Assembly (NCBI RefSeq): GCF_000721175.1
Contig: NZ_JOEZ01000016.1
Span: 372,001 to 436,000 of the forward strand
Direction of reading: 5' to 3'
DNA: 64,000 nt
DNA from: Streptomyces anulatus
Lineage (GTDB): Bacteria; Actinomycetota; Actinomycetes; Streptomycetales; Streptomycetaceae
The notes under the pieces are model-generated. The model was not told where the DNA came from and searched no databases. It worked only from the letters and a program-made list of their open reading frames with translations. Made by a program: the position numbers and the translations under genes. Shown here piece by piece: positions 28,647-36,896 of the stretch (positions are counted from its first letter, which is position 1; every line of letters begins with the position of its first letter).

Positions 28647-29105
28647 ATGGCAGAGCAGTCCGAAACTCACGAGGCCAGCCTTCGCCTGGCCCGTCGCCGC
28701 AGCAGTGTCCCCCGGGCCCGTGCCCTCCTGCGCGCCAAGCTCGGCGAGTGGCGGGCCGTCCAGGCGCCCACTGACGTAGGGGAGTTGCTGCTGTCCGAGC
28801 TCGTCACCAACGCCCTGCGGGTTGCCGTTCCCGGCGACAGGATGATCGGCGTACGCATCGTGTGCCGGGAGCGGGGCGCGTCGCTCCGGCTGGAGGTGAG
28901 CGATGCCGGGCGAGGCCGGCCCCGGGTGCGGTGGCCCGGTGAGTTGGAGACAGGTGGGCGCGGGCTGCTGATCGTCGACGCGTTGGCCTTCTGCTGGGGG
29001 GTGAAGGAACGGCCGGCCGGGATCGGGAAGACGATCTGGGCGGAGGTCGTGACCCCCGCTGTCGTTCCCGTGCCGACGATGGTCGGCCACTCGGTGATGT
29101 CATGA
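28647..29105 (+). CDS. RsbW-like ATP-binding anti-sigma/regulatory protein
   Basis: 152 residues of the HATPase_c fold in its short, kinase-only version. The N box is LLLSELVTNALRVA, the G1 box LEVSDAGRGRPRV and the G2 box GGRGLLIVDALAF. Such proteins bind ATP and either phosphorylate anti-anti-sigma factors or act with XRE/DUF397 modules. The start at 28647 (MAEQSE) has GGGGAG upstream; the longer frame upstream lacks conserved residues. Its stop overlaps the following antitoxin-like gene (ATGA). Confidence 0.88.
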   Translation: MAEQSETHEASLRLARRRSSVPRARALLRAKLGEWRAVQAPTDVGELLLSELVTNALRVAVPGDRMIGVRIVCRERGASLRLEVSDAGRGRPRVRWPGELETGGRGLLIVDALAFCWGVKERPAGIGKTIWAEVVTPAVVPVPTMVGHSVMS

Positions 29106-29350
29106 GGAGGTTGTGGCGTCTCCTACGGCGGCGTTCGGCGCTGCCCGCCAGGCCACTGTTTCGCGGCACTCTGATCCAGCTCGTCGACCGGCGGCCGGTC
29201 GTGATCAGCGGGGCGGGCGAGCCTGCCGTACCTGTACGGGAGTCGACCGTGCGGCGCGGCGGGCGTGGCTCATTGCGTGGACAGGTTCGGATCGCTCCTC
29301 ACTTCGACGATCCCCACCCCGGTATCTCCGCAGCCTTCGGGATGGCGTGA
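29102..29350 (+). CDS. Phd/YefM-type antitoxin, N-terminus possibly frameshifted
   Basis: 82 residues. The C-terminal two thirds fit Phd-like antitoxins of VapC partners: TLIQLVDRRPVVISGAGEPAVPV, then RGSLRGQVRIAPHFDDPHP, read as separate motifs. The usual N-terminal DNA-binding start ('...EARxxLSxLI') is missing in this frame. A similar stretch (GAARQATVSR) appears in the +1 frame from a GTG at 29113, so a single-base indel near 29160 may have scrambled the N-terminus. The ATG used overlaps the upstream stop (ATGA), and the gene overlaps vapC (TGATG). Either a functional but divergent antitoxin or a decayed one. Confidence 0.55.
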   Translation: MRRLWRLLRRRSALPARPLFRGTLIQLVDRRPVVISGAGEPAVPVRESTVRRGGRGSLRGQVRIAPHFDDPHPGISAAFGMA

Positions 29351-29724
29351 TGCGCCTTCTCCTCGACACCCCGGTGATTCTGTGGTGGCTCGACGACGCA
29401 CCTCAGCTGTCCGAGGAGGCCAAACACCTCCTCGATTCCGCCGACGCCTTACACATCAGCGCCGTCTCGCCCTGGGAGATCACCTTCAAACAGCACCTCG
29501 GGCTACTGGAGGGACCTGGCGACCTCGCCGAGCGCGTGCGCGACCTCGCGTTCCCGAGTCTCCCCGTCACCGCCGCGCACGGGGTGCGGGCCGGGCGGCT
29601 GCCGATGGTCCACCAGGACCCCTTCGGCCGACTGCTCGTCGCGCAGGCGCAGGCCCATCGACTGGTCCTCGTCACCCGCAACGCCTGGATCCCGCAGTAC
29701 GACGTACCGGTCATGCGGGTCTGA
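29350..29724 (+). CDS. vapC: PIN-domain ribonuclease toxin (VapC-like)
   Basis: 124 residues with the PIN fold: LLLDTPVILWWLDD (first acidic residue), SAVSPWEITFKQHLGLL (conserved Glu), and HQDPFGRLLVAQAQAH (conserved Asp, 'DPFDR' type). VapC toxins cleave tRNA or rRNA and are held by the upstream-encoded antitoxin, here the Phd-like gene overlapping by TGATG. The catalytic residues look intact. Its ATG at 29350 is fixed by the overlap. A longer frame from 29113 exists but would contain antitoxin-like sequence out of frame. Confidence 0.88.
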   Translation: MRLLLDTPVILWWLDDAPQLSEEAKHLLDSADALHISAVSPWEITFKQHLGLLEGPGDLAERVRDLAFPSLPVTAAHGVRAGRLPMVHQDPFGRLLVAQAQAHRLVLVTRNAWIPQYDVPVMRV

Positions 29725-29752
29725 CCGGTACGCCGTACCCCGGTGGAACGGG

Positions 29753-31027
29753 TCAGACCGCCGGTTCGGCGGCCGGCTTGCTCAGCACGCCCGCCGGTGC
29801 CCGCCGCAGCGCGCGGATCGCCGGGACGCTGAGCATGACCGCCAGCAGCACGAACGACATCACCGACGAGAAGATCAGCACCTCGTTCGCGCCGAACGCG
29901 TCCGCCGCCGGGCCCGCTAGGGCGCGACCCAGCGGGATGACCATGATCGAGCCGGCGACGTCGTACGCGGAGACGCGGCTCAGGACCGTCAGCGGGATGT
30001 GCGACTGGACGCTGGTCGCCCACATCACCCCCCAGAACGCGAAGCCGTAGCCCGCGATGACATGCGCGATCGCCGTCGCCGCGAAGGACCATTCCAGGGC
30101 CGGGGCCAAGGGGTTGAGCGCGAAGCAGAGCATGGCCAGGGCGCCCGCGACGAGGGGGCGGCGGGGGCGGACCCGCATGCCGATCAGGCCGCCGATGATC
30201 GTGCCCGCGCCGTCCGCCGAGGCGATCCAGCCGTACCCGCTCGCCCCGTGCTGCTCGATCATCAGCGCCGCGCCCAGCGGCAGCGCGGGGCCGAACACGA
30301 ACAGGCCGTAGACGGACCAGACCGCGATGACGCCCCACAGCCACTGGCGCGACCGGAACTCCTGCCAGCCCGTCGCGAGCCTGCGCCACATCGGGGCGTC
30401 GCCCTCGTCGCGCTCCGTGTGCAGTTTCCGCAGGGGGAGCAGGACCAGGGCGCTGAGCGCGTACGCCGCCGCGATGACCAGGTACGAGCCCGAGACCTGC
30501 CAGTACGCGACCAGGATGCCCGCCAGGCCCGGGCCCAGCAGGGTGCTCAGGGCCTCGGAGATCCGCAGCAGCGCGTTGGCCTTCTGGATGTCCTCCGCGA
30601 CCCGCGGGACCATGCTCGCCATCCCTGGCTGGAACATCGCCGTCGCGGCACCGCTGAGCGCCATCAGCCCCATGATCTGCCACAGCGGGACACTGTCCGA
30701 CCAGAAGAGCAGCGCTCCCAGTGTGATCATGGCCAGCATGCGCACCAGGTCCGCGCAGATCATCATCAGCTGCGGGGTGAACCGGTCCGCCAGCACCCCG
30801 CCGAACAGCACCAGCAGGACGATCGGGGTCATCCACGCGGCCAGCGCGTACCCGACGCCGCTCGCCCCGTGGCCCGCTCCCAGCACCGCCGTGGTGAGCG
30901 ACACCATCAGCATGCCGTCGGCCAGCAGCGACGCGCTGCGGGCCGTGAAGAACAGCCGGAACCGGCCCGACCGCCAAGGGCTGGGCAGCAGCTCGGGCTT
31001 CCGGAGGGTCGTGTCGTCAACGCTCAT
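29753..31027 (-). CDS. MFS exporter of the 30-37 kb biosynthetic cluster
   Basis: 424 residues, 12 predicted helices of the MFS_3/EntS-like exporter type (RLFFTARSASLLADGMLMV, LFGGVLADRF, MFQPGMASMVPRVAEDIQKANAL read in parts). This group exports siderophores, antibiotics and peptides. Its start lies 11 nt inside the end of the condensation-domain gene, so it is the last gene of a tightly coupled minus-strand operon. Product export is the likely role; the cargo is unknown. Confidence 0.87.
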   Translation of the reverse strand: MSVDDTTLRKPELLPSPWRSGRFRLFFTARSASLLADGMLMVSLTTAVLGAGHGASGVGYALAAWMTPIVLLVLFGGVLADRFTPQLMMICADLVRMLAMITLGALLFWSDSVPLWQIMGLMALSGAATAMFQPGMASMVPRVAEDIQKANALLRISEALSTLLGPGLAGILVAYWQVSGSYLVIAAAYALSALVLLPLRKLHTERDEGDAPMWRRLATGWQEFRSRQWLWGVIAVWSVYGLFVFGPALPLGAALMIEQHGASGYGWIASADGAGTIIGGLIGMRVRPRRPLVAGALAMLCFALNPLAPALEWSFAATAIAHVIAGYGFAFWGVMWATSVQSHIPLTVLSRVSAYDVAGSIMVIPLGRALAGPAADAFGANEVLIFSSVMSFVLLAVMLSVPAIRALRRAPAGVLSKPAAEPAV

Positions 31028-32831
31028 GTCGCACCTGCCGGCTTCTGCCGGTCCCTTCCTCGATGATCTGCAGCCGACGCCACGCGTCGCTCCGGTCCGG
31101 CTCGGTGGGTGGGTTCTCGACGAGTACGTAGCGGTGGGGTGCCAGGACCCCTGAACCGGCGGCCGGGATGAGGGCGGTCAGCGCCCGGTGGGCCTCCTCG
31201 GGCGTCAACGAGGTGTCACCGCGGGCGATGTACGCCGTCAGGTGCCGTTCCGCGTCGGCCACCCCCTCCGCAGTGCCGTCCGCCGTCCCGTCCGGTCCGG
31301 GCTCCTCGGCCACCCGCACCGGCAGTCCGCCCACCGCCCGGCCGAGGGTCTCGCGCACGGCGTCGGGCGAGACCCAGCAGCCGTCCACCCGGAGCCAGCC
31401 GGAACCGCGTTCGGCGGTGCGGACTCCCGTCACCTCGGCCAGCGCCTCCATCGGCACGTCCCCGGCGGCGGCCGCCTCCAGGAGCAGGACCAGCCCGGAG
31501 AGGAAGCTCTCCGCCTCCTCGGGGGTGAAGAGCGAGGGGGCGGCCCACAGGGAGATGTGGAGCTGGGGCACCGTCCGGTACGTGAAGGCGAGCAGCCGGG
31601 TCGGCAGCGTCTGGGGCGGCCCCCAGATCAGCTCCTGCTCGGCGTCGTCGCGGTCCGTCGCGACGGTGCCCAGGAGCGGGGCGGGCAGGGCGCTCACGTC
31701 GTTGAACACCACGTCCCGGCCGAAGTGGCTGCCGCGCTCGGCGGTGACCCGGACGATCATCTCCCACAGGCGTACGGAGTCGAACTGGCTGTGCCGGTAG
31801 GCGTTGAGCACCGCCCCCCAGGTCCGGGCGACCAGGGCGTCGAAGGCGGGCACCTGGACGTCCAGGTGGAGCAGCGCGTCCTGGGACGTGGTGGTCACCG
31901 AACGGGCGACCCGGGGGTGGAACCGGTTGGCGCTCGGGACGGCGGTGACACAGCAGTCCTGGCCCGCCCGGTGGGCCACCAGGGCGCACCAGGCGGCCAT
32001 CAGCACGGTGGCCTCGGGGTGTCCGGTACGGCGGGCCGCCCCGGCGAGCGCCCGGCTGCCTCGACGGGAGCGCAGCGTCAGCTGCCGGGCCTCCTCGTCG
32101 GTCCCCGGCCTCCTGCCACGCGGCTCCGCGAACATCTCCTGCGGCCCGGTGCGGAGGATCCGCTCCCAGTACCGCAGGGAAGCCTCCGACTTCCGCAGTC
32201 CGGCCGGGGAGGCCTCCACGGCGGCCAGGTCGACCGGGGGCAGGGAAGCGAGCCCCGGCAGCTCCTTGCCCGCCAGCAGCTCGGTGAACTCCTCGCGCAG
32301 GATGGCCATCGCGCTGCCGTCGGCCACCGCGTGGCTGAACGCCAGCGCCACGTGGACCGGTGCTCCGGCCACGGTGAGCAGGGTGATCCGCAGCGGGAAC
32401 TCCCGCTCCAGGGCGAAGCGCCCGGCCCGGGCCGCCCGCGCCACCGACTCCGCGTACCCCACCGGATCGGCGGGGAGTTCGGCGTGGTCGAGTACGTTCA
32501 CCGTGAACGCGCCCTCCGCTGCCACGACCTGGTCGACCGGTGCGGCCTCCGGCGGGTGTGGGAAGGTGGTGCGCAGCCCCTCGTGCCGTACGGCCAGGGC
32601 GCGCAGGGCGTCGGTGACGGCCGCCACGGTGGTGCCCTCGGGGACGGGCCACACATCGTGGATGTTGATGTGGGTGGGGTCGTCCCGCAGGATGCAGCGG
32701 ATCATGTTGGCCTGGCCCATGGTGACCGGGCCACGTCGCTCCTCACCGCCCGCGTAGGCGACGGTGACCGTGGTCGTGGTGGTGTGCGAGGGGCTCGGGT
32801 GCATGGTGTCCTTGCCGGCGGCGGAGTTCAT
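31017..32831 (-). CDS. Stand-alone condensation-domain (NRPS C-like) protein
   Basis: 604 residues. The first ~450 follow the condensation/chloramphenicol-acetyltransferase fold: MGQANMIRCIL, then the active-site motif LAFSHAVADGSAM (~164; SHxxxDG in place of HHxxxDG, catalytic second His kept), and DVVFNDVSALP with a latch/floor-like region after it. The remaining ~150 residues are an unassigned Ala/Glu/Pro-rich extension with a possible second small domain (SGWLRVDGCWVSPDAVRETL). The protein probably joins an aminoacyl or acyl group from a carrier protein to an amine or hydroxyl. It overlaps the upstream (ATGA) and downstream genes; the carrier protein at 36635 is the obvious donor. Confidence 0.82.
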   Translation of the reverse strand: MNSAAGKDTMHPSPSHTTTTTVTVAYAGGEERRGPVTMGQANMIRCILRDDPTHINIHDVWPVPEGTTVAAVTDALRALAVRHEGLRTTFPHPPEAAPVDQVVAAEGAFTVNVLDHAELPADPVGYAESVARAARAGRFALEREFPLRITLLTVAGAPVHVALAFSHAVADGSAMAILREEFTELLAGKELPGLASLPPVDLAAVEASPAGLRKSEASLRYWERILRTGPQEMFAEPRGRRPGTDEEARQLTLRSRRGSRALAGAARRTGHPEATVLMAAWCALVAHRAGQDCCVTAVPSANRFHPRVARSVTTTSQDALLHLDVQVPAFDALVARTWGAVLNAYRHSQFDSVRLWEMIVRVTAERGSHFGRDVVFNDVSALPAPLLGTVATDRDDAEQELIWGPPQTLPTRLLAFTYRTVPQLHISLWAAPSLFTPEEAESFLSGLVLLLEAAAAGDVPMEALAEVTGVRTAERGSGWLRVDGCWVSPDAVRETLGRAVGGLPVRVAEEPGPDGTADGTAEGVADAERHLTAYIARGDTSLTPEEAHRALTALIPAAGSGVLAPHRYVLVENPPTEPDRSDAWRRLQIIEEGTGRSRQVRHER

Positions 32832-34153
32832 CGGTTCACGGCCCGGACCTGCTGCCCCAGGCCCGCTTCGGCGCTCGCACCTGACAGCGCCTCCCAGTGG
32901 TCCATCAGGAGTGCGAAGTCGGCCATGTCGTCCCGGGCCTCGTCCAGGAGCCGGGTACGGCTCTCCGCGAGTGTGTCCGCGACCGTCGTGTAGCGGCCTC
33001 CGAGCCGCCGGTAGGCCCGGTCGATGACGTCGACGCGGCGGGCGGTTTCCGTACGGTCGAGGCCGACGCTGTCCCGTACGTACCCGGCGACCACGGACGC
33101 CCGGATGCGGCCCTCGGCGTCGAGCAGCGCGTCTCCGGCCGCAGCCGTCCTCGCGTACACGGTGTTCAGGTACGCCTTCGACAGCAGGAACTTCGCGAAG
33201 CGCAGCTGGTACGCGAGGAATCCGGCGTCCGTACGCCGCTCCACCGTATGGAAGTTGACGATGTGCCGGTTGTGCTCGACTCCGGGCAGTTGGGCGTCGT
33301 GGGCGAGGTGGAGCAGGAAGTAGTCGCTGCCGATGGTGTCGGGTGCGGGCGGAAGCGGGACCCTGCTGTAGACCTCGTAGTCGAGTGCGATGTTGCACAT
33401 GTCCACGCGCATCGGGCTGATGGGGGCGAGCGTCGTGCGGTCGCCGTCGAACGAGGTCGTCCCGGCACCCCTGAAGGACGCGTCGATCAGATGTCCCCGC
33501 CAGATCTCCGGCATGCCCTCGGGTATCGACAGGCCGATCAGTTCGCGGTACGTGTCCGGGTCAAGCTCGCGGATCTCCGCGACGTCCACCGACATCTCGC
33601 CCACGAAGGAGCCGCCGGCCACCGCCACCCGCCGGTCGCCGGAGCCCGGTGGGAGTTTGCTGCGCGTCGCCGACTTCCCTACGCCGTCCGCCCGTTGGCC
33701 CAGGTAGGTGAGTTCCTGGTGGAGGGGGAAGACCGGTTCGCCGTCGAGGTACTGGTAGCGGCTGTCGGAGTCCCGGCGGTGGACGGACCCGCAGCCGAGG
33801 GCCTGGGCGATGAGGAACGCCCGGTTGGTGCAGGCGCCGTAGGAGATGTGGGACGGCAGCATCAGGTCCAGCAGCCGGTCCGGCCGGGTCGCCCCGGACC
33901 GGACGGTCACCTCGCGCAGGAAAGCGCGCTGCTCGTCCTCGTCGATGTGGTGGACGGTCACACCGGGGGACGGGGGCAGTGCAGCCACCGCCTCCCTGTG
34001 CCGGCCGAGCACCGGCGCGGGGGAGGAGTCCAGGACGAGCAGATGCACCTCGACGCCGAACTGCCGTGCCCCGTACGCCGCTTCCTCACCGACCGCCGCG
34101 ATGGTGCCGGCGCAGGCCCGGTGGGTGGGCAGGGTCAGACAGACGCGGCGCAC
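32828..34153 (-). CDS. DUF6271-like protein, possible glycosyltransferase-type enzyme
   Basis: 441 residues from a GTG at 34153 with GGGGAG upstream. The N-terminal half resembles nucleotide-sugar-binding GT-A folds: RRVCLTLPTHRACAGTIAA, VEVHLLVLDSS, and a DxD-like GSVHRRDSDSRYQY. The C-terminal half is helical with FLLSKAYLNTVYAR. I recall such proteins as 'DUF6271 family' in Streptomyces clusters, without a proven reaction. Overlaps the PhyH gene by 19 nt and the condensation gene by 4 nt, so it is made together with them. Sugar or other transfer onto the cluster product is a guess from fold. Confidence 0.65.
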   Translation of the reverse strand: MRRVCLTLPTHRACAGTIAAVGEEAAYGARQFGVEVHLLVLDSSPAPVLGRHREAVAALPPSPGVTVHHIDEDEQRAFLREVTVRSGATRPDRLLDLMLPSHISYGACTNRAFLIAQALGCGSVHRRDSDSRYQYLDGEPVFPLHQELTYLGQRADGVGKSATRSKLPPGSGDRRVAVAGGSFVGEMSVDVAEIRELDPDTYRELIGLSIPEGMPEIWRGHLIDASFRGAGTTSFDGDRTTLAPISPMRVDMCNIALDYEVYSRVPLPPAPDTIGSDYFLLHLAHDAQLPGVEHNRHIVNFHTVERRTDAGFLAYQLRFAKFLLSKAYLNTVYARTAAAGDALLDAEGRIRASVVAGYVRDSVGLDRTETARRVDVIDRAYRRLGGRYTTVADTLAESRTRLLDEARDDMADFALLMDHWEALSGASAEAGLGQQVRAVNR

Positions 34154-35280
34154 GAAGGCTCCCCGCTCCGCGCGGCGGGTGCCGCGTCGTCGACGCCCCC
34201 GGCGCCCCCGACGCTCTGTGCGACGGGTGCGACGTCCTCGACCGGGTCCTGCCACGAGGCGAGCCCCAGCAGCCGGCTGCCCAGCGGGTTCAGCTCCGCG
34301 GTGGGGTAGCGCTTCGACTCGGGCAGCACCGGGTCGCCGACCAGGGTGCGGTTCCAGCGCGGGGTACGCAGGTGACGCCAGGACACCACCCGGGACCTGC
34401 GCAGCCGCTCGTGTTCCTCCAGCGCGGGCATCATCGACAGGTACTGCACGGCCCGCACCCCGTTCTCGGAGAGGTTGCGCGCCACTCCGTGGGCCAGCAG
34501 GCCGTTCCAGATGAGCAGGTCGCCGGGGCGCAGATCGGGTCGTACGACGGGGAGTTCGGCCCGGTCGATGTCCGGGCGCAGGGGGTCCCGGTCCGCCGGC
34601 TGACCGGTCTTCCAGGTGTCGAACCGCCGGAACAGCTCCGGGCAGCACTGGAAGCCGCCGGTCTCCGGCCGGGTGTCGTTGAGCGCGATGATGCCCTGCA
34701 CCCGCTGCGGCGGGACGGCGAGCGTGGTGTCGATGTCCCAGTGGAGCTCGATGTCGAAGCCCCGGTCCGTCGGCTCGATCAGGGCGCGGTCACGGTTGCC
34801 CCGGTTGGGCGGGTTGAGGTTGAGCCGGTCCAGGGTGACCCACAGCTCCTCGCAGTCCCATACGTCGACGAACGCGTCGTACACCCGCTGCGACTGCCGG
34901 TTGTCCCAGAGGAGTTGGTGGTGGTACGCCTCCACGAAGCCGTAGATGTGCAGCTGCTGGTCCAGCTCGGAGCGCAGCGGCCGGTCCTCGTACCAGGTCT
35001 CCGGCCGCTCGGGGTCCAGGCCCTGGAAGTCCCAGGTGAAGTCCAGCAGTCGGCGTGCCGCCGATGCGGGGACCGCCTCGCGGACGATGACGTAGCCGTA
35101 CGTCTGCCAGTGGGCGAAGTCCTCCTCGGACAGCACCCGCAGGGGACGCGACTTGTCGAGCTCCCGCAGGGCGGTCTGCGCGAGGTAGGCCTCGCCGTCC
35201 GCGCTGAAGTACGGGATGTCCGACGCCGCGCGGTGCAGGCGGGGCCGACGGCGAGGGGCGGGTGTCGTCATGGGGTTCAT
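34135..35280 (-). CDS. Phytanoyl-CoA dioxygenase-family Fe(II)/2-oxoglutarate oxygenase
   Basis: 381 residues with the double-stranded beta-helix iron motif: IELHWDIDTTLAVP (HxD), a distal His in LIWNGLLAHGVARNLS, and a 2OG-binding Arg probably in ENGVRAVQYLS. The N-terminal YGYVIVREAVP is typical of PhyH. These enzymes hydroxylate, desaturate or halogenate natural-product intermediates; the Asp in HxD argues for hydroxylation rather than halogenation. First gene of the minus-strand biosynthetic operon. Start at 35280 with GGAGAAGGA upstream; an internal ATG at 35271 is the alternative. Confidence 0.87.
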   Translation of the reverse strand: MNPMTTPAPRRRPRLHRAASDIPYFSADGEAYLAQTALRELDKSRPLRVLSEEDFAHWQTYGYVIVREAVPASAARRLLDFTWDFQGLDPERPETWYEDRPLRSELDQQLHIYGFVEAYHHQLLWDNRQSQRVYDAFVDVWDCEELWVTLDRLNLNPPNRGNRDRALIEPTDRGFDIELHWDIDTTLAVPPQRVQGIIALNDTRPETGGFQCCPELFRRFDTWKTGQPADRDPLRPDIDRAELPVVRPDLRPGDLLIWNGLLAHGVARNLSENGVRAVQYLSMMPALEEHERLRRSRVVSWRHLRTPRWNRTLVGDPVLPESKRYPTAELNPLGSRLLGLASWQDPVEDVAPVAQSVGGAGGVDDAAPAARSGEPSCAASV

Positions 35281-35398
35281 GGCAGGTCCTTCTCCTCGGC
35301 CGGCCGTGCGGCGACCCCGGGGGAGCGGGGTCGCCGCGGACGGCGGGACGGATGGCAGTGCCGTGGTGGGAGGAGCCGTGACCACGTCGGTCAGCAGG

Positions 35399-35414
35399 AT
35401 TGGTCCAGACCGCA
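35399..35414. promoter_or_regulatory. DasR-like (dre) palindrome, site 1
   Basis: ATTGGTCCAGACCGCA matches the published DasR consensus ACTGGTCTAGACCACT at 12 of 16 positions. It lies in the 421-bp divergent region between the PhyH gene and the amino acid:carrier-protein ligase gene, about 120 nt upstream of the PhyH start. DasR is the GlcNAc-responsive GntR repressor of Streptomyces. Confidence 0.45.
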
Positions 35415-35502
35415 TGGACTGTCAAGTGCACGGTGCATATGGGGATATGGGATGCCGTCCTGTGCCCGGCGGCCACGGAACCGATACCTGCCGTTCGGTA
35501 TT

Positions 35503-35518
35503 TTTGGTCTAGACAACA
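35503..35518. promoter_or_regulatory. DasR-like (dre) palindrome, site 2
   Basis: TTTGGTCTAGACAACA also matches the DasR consensus at 12 of 16 positions, with the TGGTCTAGAC core complete. It is 104 bp from site 1 and about 184 nt upstream of the ligase start. The rest of the 421-bp region shows no gene. Confidence 0.5.
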
Positions 35519-35701
35519 AGCGAGCGACGGGCCTAATGTCCAAGGGCGCGGTCGAGTTCGTGACGGGCCGTCAGCCCGTTCTCCCGCCTGCGCTCCGGCC
35601 GGTGACGGCCCTGTTCAGGGCCGCCGCCGCCACGGCGACGCGGTCCGTACATCCGGTGGGTGTCCCGCACGACCGGCCCACACCGAGAAAGACGCGGTCT
35701 C

Positions 35702-36559
35702 ATGAACACATCCAGCATCACCGCCCTGCCGGGTATCGAGCTGAGGAGTCCCGGTGCCGGGCTGATCACGCTGGACCCGGTCCGCACCGCCCTGCTGAGG
35801 GGCCTGGACGATCTGCTGACCGGCCTGGCCGGGCGGCTCTCCGCCCCCGAGGTCGTCGGGCCGCCCCTGCTGTCCGCCGACGGACTGGCGCGGCTGGACT
35901 TCTTCCGCAACTTTCCCCATCTCGGCGTCTCCGCCGGGCGGTTCGCACCGGAAGCGCTCGACGGCCTGGCCTCCGGCGGCTCGCCCCAGGACCTCCCACT
36001 GCACCCGACCGGCCATGTGCTGCCGTCCGCGACCTGCTACGGCCTGCTGCTCTCCCTGGAGGGCGAGGACGTCGGCGAGGACGGGCTGCGGCTCTCGGCG
36101 GTCGGCCGCTGCTTCCGCAACGAGACCCACTACGACGGCCTGCGCCGCCTCTGGGGGTTCCACATGCGTGAGGTGATCTACCTCGGTACCAAGGACGGCG
36201 CCACCGAACACCAGGAGTGTGGCGGTGAGTTCGTGCAGGAGGTGGCCGGACGGCTCGGCCTGACCCTGAGCCGGGCCGCGGCCGACGACCCGTTCTACGA
36301 CAACGGCGGATCGCGGGCCCGCCTGATGGCGCTGGACCCGGTGAAGTACGAGTACAGCGCCCCCGACGGCACGGCCATCGCCTCCGTCAACCGGCACCGC
36401 AACTTCTTCGGCGAGCGGCTCGGCATCCGCGCCGGATCCCATGGGCCCGCGTACAGCTCCTGCGTCGCCTTCGGCGTCGAGCGCTGGGTGCACGCGATGA
36501 TCCTCGCCCACGGCACCGCCGAGCAGGCTTTGGAGCGGCTTCGCGCCGCCGGTTCCTGA
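35702..36559 (+). CDS. Amino acid:[carrier protein] ligase (class II seryl-tRNA-synthetase-like)
   Basis: 285 residues: a catalytic core of a class II aminoacyl-tRNA synthetase without a tRNA-binding arm. Motif 2 is RCFRNETHYDG (~135), motif 3 is FGVERWVHAM (~257). Cys in ATCYG (~109) and SSCVAFG (~252) fit the zinc site of atypical SerRS-like enzymes. This matches the aa:CP ligases described from Bradyrhizobium, which adenylate a small amino acid (Gly or Ala) and load it on a phosphopantetheinylated carrier protein. The carrier protein and a PPTase follow immediately. It substitutes for an NRPS adenylation domain. The start at 35702 has GAGAAAG upstream; 35660 is less likely. Confidence 0.88.
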   Translation: MNTSSITALPGIELRSPGAGLITLDPVRTALLRGLDDLLTGLAGRLSAPEVVGPPLLSADGLARLDFFRNFPHLGVSAGRFAPEALDGLASGGSPQDLPLHPTGHVLPSATCYGLLLSLEGEDVGEDGLRLSAVGRCFRNETHYDGLRRLWGFHMREVIYLGTKDGATEHQECGGEFVQEVAGRLGLTLSRAAADDPFYDNGGSRARLMALDPVKYEYSAPDGTAIASVNRHRNFFGERLGIRAGSHGPAYSSCVAFGVERWVHAMILAHGTAEQALERLRAAGS

Positions 36560-36634
36560 CCTTCCCCTTCCCGCCCCTTCCCGGCAGTCACCGGAACAGC
36601 CGACCGGAACAGAACAAGAGGAGCGATCTCCCCC

Positions 36635-36886
36635 GTGGAACAAGTCGTCGCGTGGCTCAACGAGAAGAATCCCGGCCTCGACGGGCCGATCGGCGTCGAC
36701 GAGGACCTCATCGAGGCCCGCCTCATCGACTCGATGGACTTCCTGGAGTTCATCGATCTCCTGGAGGAGATCTCGGGCAGCAGCATCGATCTGCAGGAAG
36801 TCACCATCGACGACTTCCGCACCCTCGCCCGCGTCAAGGAGCGCTTCCTGGGCTCCGTCGGCCTCGCGGAGGTGCCGGCAGGGTGA
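36635..36886 (+). CDS. Stand-alone carrier protein (aminoacyl acceptor)
   Basis: 83 residues, acidic and helical, with the phosphopantetheine attachment serine at 33 in ARLIDSMDFLEFIDLLEE. Length and four-helix pattern match acyl/peptidyl carrier proteins, most like the partners of aa:CP ligases. GTG start with AGAGGAG ~11 nt upstream. It lies 75 bp after the ligase gene and 10 bp before the PPTase gene, so loading (ligase) and activation (PPTase) are encoded on either side. Confidence 0.9.
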   Translation: MEQVVAWLNEKNPGLDGPIGVDEDLIEARLIDSMDFLEFIDLLEEISGSSIDLQEVTIDDFRTLARVKERFLGSVGLAEVPAG

Positions 36887-36896
36887 CCACGCGCCG

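Noticed and set aside
29113..29349. N-terminal extension of the VapC frame starting at GTG 29113
   Set aside because: The extension has no PIN features and would run through the antitoxin in a second frame; the TGATG overlap fixes the VapC start at 29350.
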